NCBI GenBank assembly: GCA_024138025.1
Contig: JAMXBD010001403.1
Location: 310,001-374,000 of the forward strand
Length of the DNA stretch: 64,000 bases
From: Combretum micranthum
Taxonomy: Eukaryota > Streptophyta > Magnoliopsida > Myrtales > Combretaceae
Direction: 5' to 3'
Position numbers and translations under genes: made by a program. The stretch's first letter is position 1. Every line of letters begins with the position of its first letter. The notes beneath the pieces are model-generated. The model was not told the DNA's origin. It did no database searches and worked only from the letters and a program-made list of their open reading frames with translations. Shown piece by piece: positions 36,206 to 46,500 of this stretch.

Positions 36206-36489
36206 AATAAGCTTTGTCCTCAAAGCTTGAATACGTACCTAAATTCTCAAACAAATGTGGATAATTTTTCTTAATCTCCTCTTCCAGTTCCCATGTAATT
36301 TCTTTGATTTGGAGATCTCATAATATTTTAACATAGTGAATTTCTTTATTCCTGAGAACTTGCACTTTTCGGTCCAATATTTTAACTGAATGCTTTTCAT
36401 AAGTCAAATTCTCCTTTAAATCAATTGGTTCTAATTCTACTATCTTATCTGGATCCGGTACATACTTTCTAAGAATCGATACATGGAAA
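36206..36489 (-). pseudogene. Chromodomain end of B1 Pol
   Basis: Colinear with 51446-51720 and with element A. The minus strand, read with frame changes, gives the LRNKEI, WEEEEI-type acidic helix and YPHLFE ending before the polypurine tract. A hAT MITE separates it from the integrase C-terminal part. Confidence 0.75.
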
Positions 36490-36953
36490 TAGACATCATC
36501 ACGGGGCGGTTCCGAACCGGGAACCGCCCCGAACCGTCACCGGCGGTTCCTGACCGGGAACCGCCCGTCGGTGACGGTTCCGAACCGTCTAAGGACCCGC
36601 CGGAACCGGCGGGTCCTAGCGGTTCCAACGGGTCCGGAACCGCCACATATTTAAAAAAAAAAAAAAAAAAAAAAAGAAATGAAGACATTAAGGTTGTTTC
36701 TGGGCGTGGGGATTGCTGTTGGGAGGGTAGGGGGTAAGGTTTTGGTTTTTTTTTCATATTTTTCACCAGAAAAAAAAAAAAAAAAAAAAATCGGTTCATG
36801 GAACCGGAACAGGAACCGCCAGAACCGGCGGTTCCTTGGAACCGTGAACCGCCCCGGCTCTGGCGGTTCCGGTTCCGGTTCCACGAAATGTGGAACCGTG
36901 AACCGGCGGTTCCGGTTCGGTTCCGGTTCGGGTCCGAACCGTGCCGACCTCTA
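36490..36953. mobile_element. hAT-superfamily non-autonomous element (MITE), 464 bp
   Basis: Exact 8-bp target duplication catggaaa (36482-36489 and 36954-36961), the hAT length. Ends are imperfect inverted repeats: TAGACATCATCACGG at the left, TAGAGGTCGGCACGG on the opposite strand at the right. Subterminal regions are GC-rich with many GGTTCC/GGAACC copies, and there are two long A runs (36653-36675, 36772-36790). B2 has the empty site gatacatggaaaacatt at 51714-51730. No transposase; the Pro/Gly-rich frames across it are artefacts of the repeats. Confidence 0.92.
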
Positions 36954-37843
36954 CATGGAAAACATTATGTATACCAGACAAATTGGGTGGCAATGCAAGA
37001 CTGTATGCTAGATTCCCAACTCGTTCCAATATCTCAAATGGTCCAATATATCTAGGACTCAAGTTGCCTTTTGTTTTTCTACCATGAAGACTTTTGATTG
37101 GACTTATCTTTAAGTATACATGTTCTCCTTCATTAAATTCCAATTCTCTTCTCTTCAAGTCCGCCCAGCTCTTTTGTCTATCCTGTGCTGCTTTCATTCT
37201 TTCTTTATTACCGAAACCTTCTCAATTGTTTCCTGAACCAATTCAAAACCAATACTTTTTCCAAGTTATCCTAGAACAATGGTGACCGACACTTCCTACC
37301 ATATAAAGCTTCATAGGGTGGCATCCCTATGCTTGAATGGTAACTGTTATTATGTGCAAATTCCACAAATGGTAAATGTTGGTCCTAATTTCCTTTGAAC
37401 TCCATAATACTTGCTCTCAACATATCCTCCAGTGTCTGAATAGTTCTTTCTGTTTGTCCATCAGTTTGAGTTCCCAAAGCTTTTTGTAATCCTTGCCAAA
37501 ATCTGGAAACAAACCGTGGATCTCGATTCGATACTATACTAACAGGTACACCATGCAATCTCACAATCTCCTTCAAATATACTCATGCCAAATTTTCTAA
37601 TGAATATGTCATGTTAATTGGCAAGAAATGGGCTGATTTCGTGAGTCTATCCATAATAACCCAAACAGCATCATGACCCGCATTTGTCTTAAGTAATGAG
37701 CACACAAAATCCATGGAAATCTGATCCCATTTCCATTCAGGTATTGGCAATGGTTTCAACAACCCACCTGGTTTTTGATGTTCAGCTTTTATCCTTTGGC
37801 ACACATCACATTTAGCAACAAATTCTGCAATATCCTTTTTCAT
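36954..37843 (-). pseudogene. Integrase catalytic and C-terminal parts, B1
   Basis: 37583-37843 gives MKKDIAEFVAKCDVCQRIK (zinc-finger cysteines) and the first core Asp in SMDFVCSLL. 37385-37576 gives [20 protein letters not shown] (second Asp, with D-to-N next to it) and [14 protein letters not shown] (Glu). Ten codons between them (KFSTAYHPQ region) are lost by a 30-bp deletion at 37470. 36962-37197 encodes the C-terminal part, SHxYLKISPIKSLHG and LSPRYIGPFEILERVGNLAY. Frameshifts separate the parts. Confidence 0.87.
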
Positions 37844-38189
37844 CCCATTCCACCAATATGCACTATTTAGCTCTTGGTATGTCTTTGTTTCTCCTGGGTG
37901 TAGAATATCCAGTAATGTGCTTCATGCATTAATTCCTTCCTTAATTTTCATCATGTGGCACACACAATCTTTTATTCATTCTTAACACTCTTTTCATCCA
38001 CATGAAAATTTGTACTTTCCTTGGGATATTCCTTGTTTAATCTCTTGATTTCAATATCATCTTTCTGAGCTTCCTTAATCCTTTGAAGCAAAGTAGGTTC
38101 CAAAATTAGGTTTCCCAATTCAGCTTCCAAACTTGCCTTGAGAATTCCAAGTTTAATCTTTCAAATTCTTTGATAAGTTCTTTCTGTTC
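37844..38189 (-). pseudogene. Integrase N-terminal finger and linker, B1
   Basis: Continues the finger region (AHYxxYSxHPGETKTYQELN-like, containing the HH pair) and the acidic linker to RNase H (LEAELGNLILEPTLL in broken frames). No single open frame exceeds 60 codons here; homology to A at 30540-30900 identifies it. Confidence 0.7.
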
Positions 38190-38800
38190 CGTTAGTATGA
38201 AGCCACTTCTCCATAACTTTTCGGCTCAATGCATCCGCCAGCATTCACTTTACCAGGATGGTAATTAATGGTAAGATCATAATCTTTAATCAATTCCAAC
38301 CATCGTCTTTGTCTCATGTTCAATTCTTTTTGTGTAAATATATACTTCAAACTTTTGTGATGTATATATTTCACATTTCTGTCCATACAAGTAGTGACGC
38401 CAAATCTTGAGTGCAAAAACAATAGCAGCTAATTCTAGATCATGAGTGGGGTAATTCATCTCATGCGGTTTTAATTGTCTAGAAGCATATGCTATTACTT
38501 TTCCATTTTGCATTAACACACATCTAAATCCATTTCTGGATGCATCACTATAGACAGTATATAATCCTTGTCATTGGGTAAAACCAATATTGTGCTGATA
38601 TTAACCTTTTCTTCAACTCTTGGAAACTTTGTTCACGTTGATCATTCCATTCAAATTTCTCATTCTTCCTAGTCAATTGAGTCAAAGGTCTTGCAATCTT
38701 TGAGAAATCCTTCACAAATTTCCGATAATATCCTGCCAATCCCAAAAACTTCTAACTTTCGTAACAGTTTGGTCTTTTCCATTCCAATAGCTTTAACTTT
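38190..38800 (-). pseudogene. RNase H and RT thumb, B1
   Basis: 38192-38422 and 38286-38519 give [59 protein letters not shown] and [13 protein letters not shown]. 38548-38745 gives [20 protein letters not shown] and FEWNDQREQSFQELKKRLIS. The catalytic YSDAS block near 38540 is shifted. Frames overlap, so several indels are present. Confidence 0.87.
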
Positions 38801-39420
38801 TGCAGGATCAACCGATATTCCTTCTCCGAAACAATATGTCCAAGGAATGATATACTTCTAAGCCAAAATTCGCATTTAGACAATTTGGCATAGCTTATTG
38901 TTTCTCAATATTGTAATACACTTCTCAATTCTCGTCATGTTGTTCTTCATTAGACGAATATATAAGTATATCATCTATGAAAACAATCACACAGATATCA
39001 AGCAAAGGTCTAAAGATACGATTCATCAGATCCATGAAAACTGCAGGTGCATTAGTTATCCAAATGGCATGACCAAAAATTCATAATGACCATACCTAGT
39101 TCGGAATGCAGTCTTTGGTACATCCTCTGCTTTAATTGGATTTGATGATATCCTGACTTTAAATCAATTCGAGAAAATACCTTTGCTCCTCTCAACTAAT
39201 CAAAGAGATCATCAATTCTGGGTAAAGGATATTTGTTCTTGATAGTTACTCTGTTTAATTCTCTATAATCAATACAGAGCCTCATTGATCCATCTTTCTT
39301 CTTCACAAATAATATTGGTGCTCCAAGGTGAAACACTAGGTATGATAAATCCTTTATCCAACAATTCTTGTAATTACACCTTTAATTCTTTTAATTCCAC
39401 AGGTGCCATGTGATACGGAG
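38801..39420 (-). pseudogene. Reverse transcriptase, B1
   Basis: Colinear with 53520-54252 and with A. The minus strand, with frame changes, encodes [55 protein letters not shown], [20 protein letters not shown] and [12 protein letters not shown] (catalytic box near 38955-38990). No long frame remains, so the gene is heavily broken by single-base indels. Confidence 0.85.
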
Positions 39421-40018
39421 CTTTTGATACTGTTCTGTTCCAGGTATCAAATCAATTGAAAATTCCACTTCTCTATGTGGGGGTAATCCTGGTAATTCGT
39501 CTGGAAATACATATGAAAATTCACACACTATTCGAATAGTATGAATATCCAATACTTTGGATTGACCCTCAATTGTTCCAAGAATACATCCATTTGACTT
39601 CATATCTTCTTCATTTTTCACTTCAATTGCTGTTATCCTATTTCCAACTCCTTTGAGTATCTTACCCCTATAATCTTTCCTTTCTCCTTGGTTATTGACA
39701 AAAGATACCATTTTGAGATGACAATTAACTTTTGCTCTTACAGCAGTTAACCAAACCATACCCAGAATAATATCATATTTTTGTATCTCTATCATAATTA
39801 AATTAGCAATTGTTCTTGATTCCCAATCTTTTGTGGACATCTTTTGATCATTTCCCGTGTTACTACTAAATCTCTAGTTGGTGTAGTAACTCTTAATTCT
39901 TTACTCATACTTTCAATTGGTAATCTTATACGCCTTGCTAATCCAATATTTATGAAAGAATGTGTTGCTCCCGTATCAAACAAAGCATACGCAGTCTGAT
40001 CCCCTACTTGAATTGATT
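39391..40018 (-). pseudogene. Aspartic protease and linker to RT, B1
   Basis: Starts at the junction exon (IQVGDQTAYALFDTGATHSF). The DTG triad at 39969-39977 is intact, followed by GLARRIRLPIES, TPTRDLVVTREMI. The next frame (39391-39840) gives [46 protein letters not shown] and IDLIPGTEQ. One frameshift near 39800-39840 separates the two. Confidence 0.88.
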
Positions 40019-40130
40019 TTATGTATCAATTATTAAGTTCATGTTATTTTCAATTCATAAGGACTACTATTCCTCGTGTATTTGTGATTGTGTCTAATAA
40101 CTTTAAATAAACAAATATGTAATTACATAC
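40019..40130 (-). other. Intron-like segment at the gag-protease junction, B1
   Basis: 112 bp on the minus strand: CATTGCAG/GTATGTAATTAC to TTGATACATAA/AATCAATT. The acceptor AG is mutated to AA here; it is AG in B2 and A. Without removal Gag ends LIAGM-stop. Confidence 0.6.
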
Positions 40131-41515
40131 CTGCAATGAGTCCATATTCTTCAGGATCAACTTCCTCCCAAATATTTTCTTCATCTTCTACCTCCATCTC
40201 TACATTCTCATCAGGATTTCCATACATGGCAAAAACTCTGGCCATCGTGCTGGCTTTATTGGCATTTCCATTTTTCGATCCTGTAACCCCAATCATTCCT
40301 CTATGTTGTGAAGATCCAGCTACTGCACTCATTTTCTGTGGACAGTTGGTTGCTATATGCCCAACTTTGTTACATACGTAACAAGTTGAAATTTTTTTTT
40401 TTTGAACAATTATTTGCCATATGCCCACTTTCTCCACAATAATAACATTTGTTTTGCAATTGTGGACAATTTCTTGGGTAATGAGAACCTTTACATTTCC
40501 AACATGTAACATTATTCTTTCCCGTTACTCCTCCTTTGTTCATATTGAAAGGTTTGAAAAATTTAACCTTCTTAGGCACACAACTTACCATAGAACCATC
40601 ATACATTCTTTTCTCAAAAATAGTTCTTTTCTTCTTATACCTCTCAATTTCATACTTCGTTGCTCGTTCAATAATTTAAGCTTTTTCTATCATGGCTGCA
40701 AAGTTATCAACTTCAAATTCAGCAAGTCTTCTTTGAAAATGAGGCTCAAGTTTCGCCATGAAAGTTTGTCTCTTAAGCTCATCACTGTCCCGATAAGCAT
40801 CCGGAGCAAACTGTAACAACCGATTAAACTCATATTCATACTCATCAATGGTCTTAGCTCCTTGGGTCAAATTCATCAGGTCAATACTATATTTTGCTTT
40901 TAAACTGCCTGGAAAATATTCCTTTAAAAATTCTCGTCTGAACGCTTCCCAAGTAATCGATTGTGACAAACTTCTTTGTTTTGAATTTCACCATATTCTT
41001 TCTCTTAATCTTAATAAATAAGTCCCATATGATACTTTCAGAGCTTCAGGTACTTGGAAAACATCTAGGGATCGTTCAATCTGAGCCAGCCAATCTTCAG
41101 CTTCTTCTGGCTTTCCTGGTATTCTTTCAAAGTATCTGTTGCATTTAATGAATTCTGGCAACAAATTCTTCTAAGGATGTAAAGGTGGTGGTGGCGGCAA
41201 TTCTTGTTCATATCGAGGTGGTCCTTGCACCTCGGCAGCAGACTCATTTGGGTTCACTAGTTCATTTTCCTGAAGTTGAACCGATAGAGTATGCCTTTCA
41301 TTTCCTCTGGGAATTGGTGGAGGCATTGCTGGTGCCCCAGCAGGTGGTGCTATATTTGTTGCTTGAATATTTTGCAAAGCTTGCAAAATCAAGACATTTT
41401 GTTGTTGGAGACTTTGTAAAACATTCTCAATTCGGTTTTGGGGTGTTGCAGGAGCATTTATCGATGGATCTTCAGAAATTCTGGCATTTCTACTTTTATT
41501 TCTTCCTCTTGGCAT
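40131..41515 (-). pseudogene. Gag of B1
   Basis: ATG at 41515 (MPRGRNKSRNARIS). N-terminal Gln-rich helix ENVLQSLQQQNVLILQALQN, Pro-rich linker ELPPPPPLHP, Gag core at 40676-40969 (TWEAFRREFLKEYFPGSLKA, NLTQGAKTIDEYEYEFNRLL, FMAKLEPHFQRRL) and three CCHC knuckles at about 40345-40520 (CWKCKGSHYPRNC, CYYCGESGHMANNC, CYVCNKVGHIATNC). An acidic C-terminal tail ends PEEYGLIAG at the junction. About three frameshifts, one in a T homopolymer at 40389-40401. Confidence 0.9.
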
Positions 41516-41866
41516 TCTATTAATCATTAAACAGATTATTTAGATTAGATCATAACTCATCCTTTCCAAAAGACATCAAAGTCATTCATATATAATGTCA
41601 CATATATACATAACCAAAATACATCAGAGCTTCTCGTGGTTAGTGCATTATACATTTCAAAAATGGCACTACTACTAACCTAGTTTTTCTACTATAGTCA
41701 CCAAAAGATACACATGCATCACTCTAAATATCCTATGCATATCATCAAAGATCTATCGATATCATCCTATCATGTCATCATAAATAGATAATACATCATC
41801 ATCAGGACATACTAGATCAGACTCAAGGACTAGGGTAAAGACGACCCTTGCCCTTCTCTTGAGGAC
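41516..41866 (-). other. Leader between pre-gag ORF and gag, B1
   Basis: 350 bp, no coding signal. Contains the stem GTTAGTAGTAGTGCC...GCACTAAC (41639-41679) also found twice in element A and, in part, in B2 (near 56360-56400). Confidence 0.6.
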
Positions 41867-42765
41867 CTAGATGGGGTAATCATCCTCTCCCTCTGAACTG
41901 CTGTCACAAATCTCGATCATCATGTCCCTATCTCCTGGAGGTGCTAAAGTCAAATCGGTATCCATCACCCTAATGCCTGTGGGTGCAGGCCTCAGCTCAC
42001 TCTTAGTACTAGGTGGTAGATCTCTCTCAATCCACCCTCCATGTGCTGATCTAATCCATCTGCCATAATTAAAATCAGAGACATACTTTTATGCTTCAAT
42101 TCTTCATCTCTTACCTTCTTTTTCATCCAATAACTCAGTTGTTATGCTCCTTTTATGAACAGTAGTCTGAACTGACTCCTGTACAACTCGATCCTATACA
42201 GAAGTAGGACGCTGGAACTCGCCTGCTATCTCAGGTATAATAGGTGGTTTCCTCATCAAAATGCGTCTGGAGTGGCTACATCTACTAACCCGTGTAAGCA
42301 TCAGGTCATTATCATAAACTGCATCACCTCTCACCCGGATATGGTCCTGTCTAACATCGTGAGCATAAACTGCTCCTCTCCCAATAGCTACCCAGACTCT
42401 AAAATCTAGAGGATCTGGTCTCACAGATCTGGATGAGACTATGAATGCTATATTATCAATCTCCAAGCCACCTCCTTCTGAACTACCAGTCTCTTAAATT
42501 TATAGAGCGTCTCTATAGCTGATCCATTATCTGGAAAAGCTCGCTCCATAAGAAATAACCAACCTTTAAACAAAGGTTGCAATCCTCTCTTCCAAGTGCT
42601 GAGAATCTATTCTAAGGTTTTGGTAATCCCACATAAATACAGGTCCTCTACCAGAACTTGTAATCTGCACCTGTAATCTGTCAACATCTCCTCTTCCTGC
42701 ATACTAAAAATCTCCCATCTAATATGACATGTAGCAGGATTAGTCTGCACACAACAAAATTTCAT
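41867..42765 (-). pseudogene. Extra pre-gag ORF of B1 (unknown protein)
   Basis: Best copy for following the protein: ATG at 42765, stop at 41867, about 299 codons. Order of blocks: VQTNPATCHIRW, FSMQEEEMLTDYRCRLQVLV, one Gln-to-stop change, LQPLFKGWLFLMERAFPDNG, AIETLYKFKRLV, a frameshift, GGGLEIDNIAFIVSSRSV, LDFRVWVAIGRGAVYAHDVR, SHSRRILMRKPPIIPE, ITTELLDEKEGKR, two stops shared with B2, then WIERDLPPSTKSELRP, DTDLTLAPPGDRD, and the acidic DSSSEGEDDYP end. Conserved with element A in sequence, order and place. Family not recognised; function unknown. Confidence 0.75.
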
Positions 42766-42923
42766 GATTAATAATAATCACACATATTTTATTCCTAATT
42801 GTGCAGTATAACTCTACCCATAACTACCCAACTATTTCTACAGGATACTAATTAAATCTAAAATTACTACATTCACTAAATGCAATTCTTTCACATATTT
42901 ATTTTTCTTATACTAGCAACCAT
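42766..42923 (-). other. Leader between PBS and pre-gag ORF, B1
   Basis: About 160 bp of AT-rich sequence with no gene. It aligns with 20671-20819 of element A only near the pre-gag start (gattattattnatcatg). Confidence 0.6.
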
Positions 42924-42935
42924 GCTCTGATACCA
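42924..42935 (-). other. Primer-binding site of B1 (initiator tRNA-Met)
   Basis: Minus strand TGGTATCAGAGC, a perfect match to the plant initiator tRNA-Met complement, 9 bases from the LTR end. Confidence 0.93.
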
Positions 42936-43550
42936 ACTAAATTCTGTCACGCCCCGAGGATACCCTAGTAGTAGTAAACAAGTCACACTTGAATACTATC
43001 ACTAGATTACCTTTAGAGAATGACAGGTTTTTAAAACAATAGGATCTTTTAGTTGCTTGATAAGAAATGACAAATATATGAAAGAAATAACTTAGTAAAT
43101 AAACATTATAGAACTATTACAAACCATATAGTTGTTATGAAGTACAAAACTAAATAATCTATTCTAATAGTACATAACCATTAAACTAAAATATAACCGT
43201 AGACTTCTAGCTCATAAGCTCTTACTGGAGCCATACTCTTGGAAGTGACTAACTAGGGTCGCAAAGTAAACCTAAAAAGAATGTTGGAGTATGAGCGAAA
43301 CCACAACTCAGTGAATAACCAGACATACCATACATTACACAAGTTATTAGCAAATCATATGTAATGCAAGCACTCAACCATATGCACAGATACAAGCTTG
43401 GATGATCTAGAATCCAAACAGGAAAAAAATTTATGCCCTTTTTTTTAAGGGTTGAAGAACCATTACTCCATGACCCACCTGCCCAGGAGAGACTAAGTAT
43501 ACAGGAGAATCAACGATTTCTCGTTTTAGGGTTATCACTTTGAATATAAT

Positions 43551-46500
43551 TGGCATGCCTCGAAGGGGTACCCTAAACGTGGCAGTCCGCCGTACATAAT
43601 ATTAAAGCCTAAGAATGACCACCTCAGTCACGTGAAGGCTTCCATATTATGTACAAGGCATCTAACACATAAAGGAGACACTTTGGAATGATACGTTTTA
43701 TGTTGATACAATTGAGTAACAATGTAAAGGAAATAAAATCCACTATACTTTCGATATAAACCACTTTACTTCAAAATGCAAATCATTCAACTTCAATAAC
43801 ATTCATCCAAAGACTTCCCTACATTAACTATTACAAGACAAATCATAAAACTAGCTGATAACTTCAACATTCTCATTTCTTGCCGAAATCCCGAAGCTAT
43901 TCTCAGCTTCAACCATCTCGGTCCCCACTTTGCATTCTTGAGATAACCTGTTCATTTAAACAACTATTGGGGTATAAGCTACACTAGCTTAGTGAGAATT
44001 CCCTTAGTTCCGTACTAGAACAAGCAAGCATTAATCAATCATATGCTATGCATGAACAAACACGTAAGCAAGCAATTATGCATGGGTATCCGGAACCCAC
44101 ACACAGAACGGATTTACGCCCTCCGTATCTTAGGTTAGGGATGGTATTGAAGTCTACACGACTACTGCTAGTCCCTAAGCCCTCGGCTCATAGCACTCGC
44201 CTTGGCTAGGCTCACACATGGAATGCATCCCCGATGCGCCTTAGTTTCCTATGAATGAGCTTTGATCCCGGGTCTCATTATCCAAACGAGTCCTTGGATC
44301 ATATCGATCGACCTGCGTAGGAGTAGCACGCTACCAAATGCAATATGTTCGATGCAATGCATGATCAATTTACTTTTTGCTTAGGTCAAAATATTTATAC
44401 ATTCTTTAGAGTGACCAGCCAATATCATACACATAACAGAAATAATATGAATGGTGCAGTTATCCAATCAAATCGTGGTTTCGATATGCTTTAGTATTCT
44501 TTGGCATATATTCATCACAGCCTCATCATATATCCCACCCCCATTCGTATCAATTTTTATCTTGTCCTATAATCTAATGCAACTAACTACAAGCACAATC
44601 AAGGTAACAAAACAAGCAGAAAACTCACTCGGCCAGTGGATCACCGATCTTTTAGTAATAATAACCCGGTGATAGGGAATCGTCGAATTCGGGATCACCT
44701 AAAAAGGAAGAAATACTCTAATAAGTATTTCAACTTAAACTAATCCAACGACTTCATACAAACTATCAAATTCATAATTCGCGTCCTAAGTGGGAATTCC
44801 AACTTAAAACGGCCATAACTTGGTCATTTTAACTCGGAATCTCGCAAATTATATATCGATTTCTATCTACTTTGAAAGATCTACCTAATTCTAATATTAT
44901 TTAAGTTTTGAAAACATTGAAGCTTCGAAAAGGTCAGATCAGATTAGGGAAGCAACAATTTCAATTTCCGAAAAATAGTTTTGTAAGAGTTTGTAATGTT
45001 CCTACTATAGAAATTGGCTATACATGCATTATGAATGATTTCCTAACATGAATGACATGAGATGATCTTAATGTATACATGGTCTTGATGATTCTTGCTA
45101 AAAGAAAATTTCATAACTCCTTATATTACAAGACTTCAAGGATAACTACTTTTAAGAATACTAGTTTCCTAACTTTGATTATTTCCATTTGTTTTGGATT
45201 TATTACTTAAGAAAATATAATTATTTTTGTTAAAATTGAGTCTTCATTATATCTATTACTTATGGCCTTCATTTCTACATAAAAATTTTCATTTTACACT
45301 TTATAAAGATGTTTTCCAATATGATTTACTCAAAAATCTGAATTTTAGAAAATCCACTTTTTGAATGATTCATTTGGGAAAAACTTGTTTAATGCATTAA
45401 ATTTTAAGACTTTACTACATCTATTGCCTAAGGACTTCATTTAACACATAAAACTTGCAATTTGAGCTCAAATACTTAGTGATTACATATGCATCATCTC
45501 AAATTACGAATTTGACAATTTGATCACTAACTCAAAATTTTCCATTTTAATTCCATTGCTTGGTTTACACATTACTCATGCCTAAACTTATTTTAACTTA
45601 TAAAAATCATTGCTTAATGATATCTATTACCTATATACTTCATTTTTCACATAAAACATGAGTTTTGGAGTTGATACATGGGTTCCAAAAATTGGTCTTA
45701 GTTGGGATCCGAATTTACAAAATTCATTTTTGGTTATATCTTTTGACAAAATCTATCTAAGCTCATGAAAATCCATTCCTTACATATCATATCTTATGAG
45801 CCTTTCATTTCTTAAATAAAAACTTCATTTTTGAGTTGGAAAACATGTTTTTAAAATAGGCCTTGGCCAAAATCCGAAAATGGAATTTTTTTTTGAAAAT
45901 CACATTAGATTCTTGTAAAAGAAGTCTTGATGATATTCATATATTAAGCCTTCATTTTCTTAAGAAAAAATTACATTTTGACACTTGAAAAGTGGTTTTT
46001 AAATATTGGTCTTGCCAAAATACGAATTTCACAAATTTTATTCAAGTTCAAATCTAAGATCTACACATAATATGAACATACACCTAGATGAAACCCATGA
46101 AAACAAACTTTAAACTCATAGATCTAAACTTTGCTCATCAAAATTACTCATTTATGTTATCTATACCCTAAGCCCTTCATTTTAAATGAAAAATACACAT
46201 TTTGAAGTTGAAAAACCACTTTTCTAAATATGGTTCCATTTTCATCCGAATTTTCAAAATTGATTTTTGTTGAAAATAAGATAGATCTTGAGTTTCTTAC
46301 AACTTCCTACCATCATCATGCTATCACAAGTCATCCATGAACATAAAACAAAGTCTAATGCATTTTATGAACTCAAAACTCTAGATCTAGTTTTCTAAAC
46401 TAGTTTTAAGTGCATGAACACATATGAATGAAGAATATATCCATAAATCATAGGTAATAACAAAAATAATAACTTAAATAGCAAGATCTATGGCATAAAC

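Noticed and set aside
36440..37055. Overlapping Pro/Gly/Arg-rich open frames on both strands.
   Set aside because: They are translations of GGTTCC/GGAACC repeats and A runs of the hAT MITE and do not continue past its ends.
41400..42110. Donor-like AAG/GTAAGAG at the two stops shared by B1 and B2 in the pre-gag ORF (near 42108), with TATGGCAG/A as a possible acceptor, suggesting a second intron.
   Set aside because: The segment would be only 55 bp, and joining it shifts the downstream conserved block out of frame. The stops may simply be inherited damage from the common copy.
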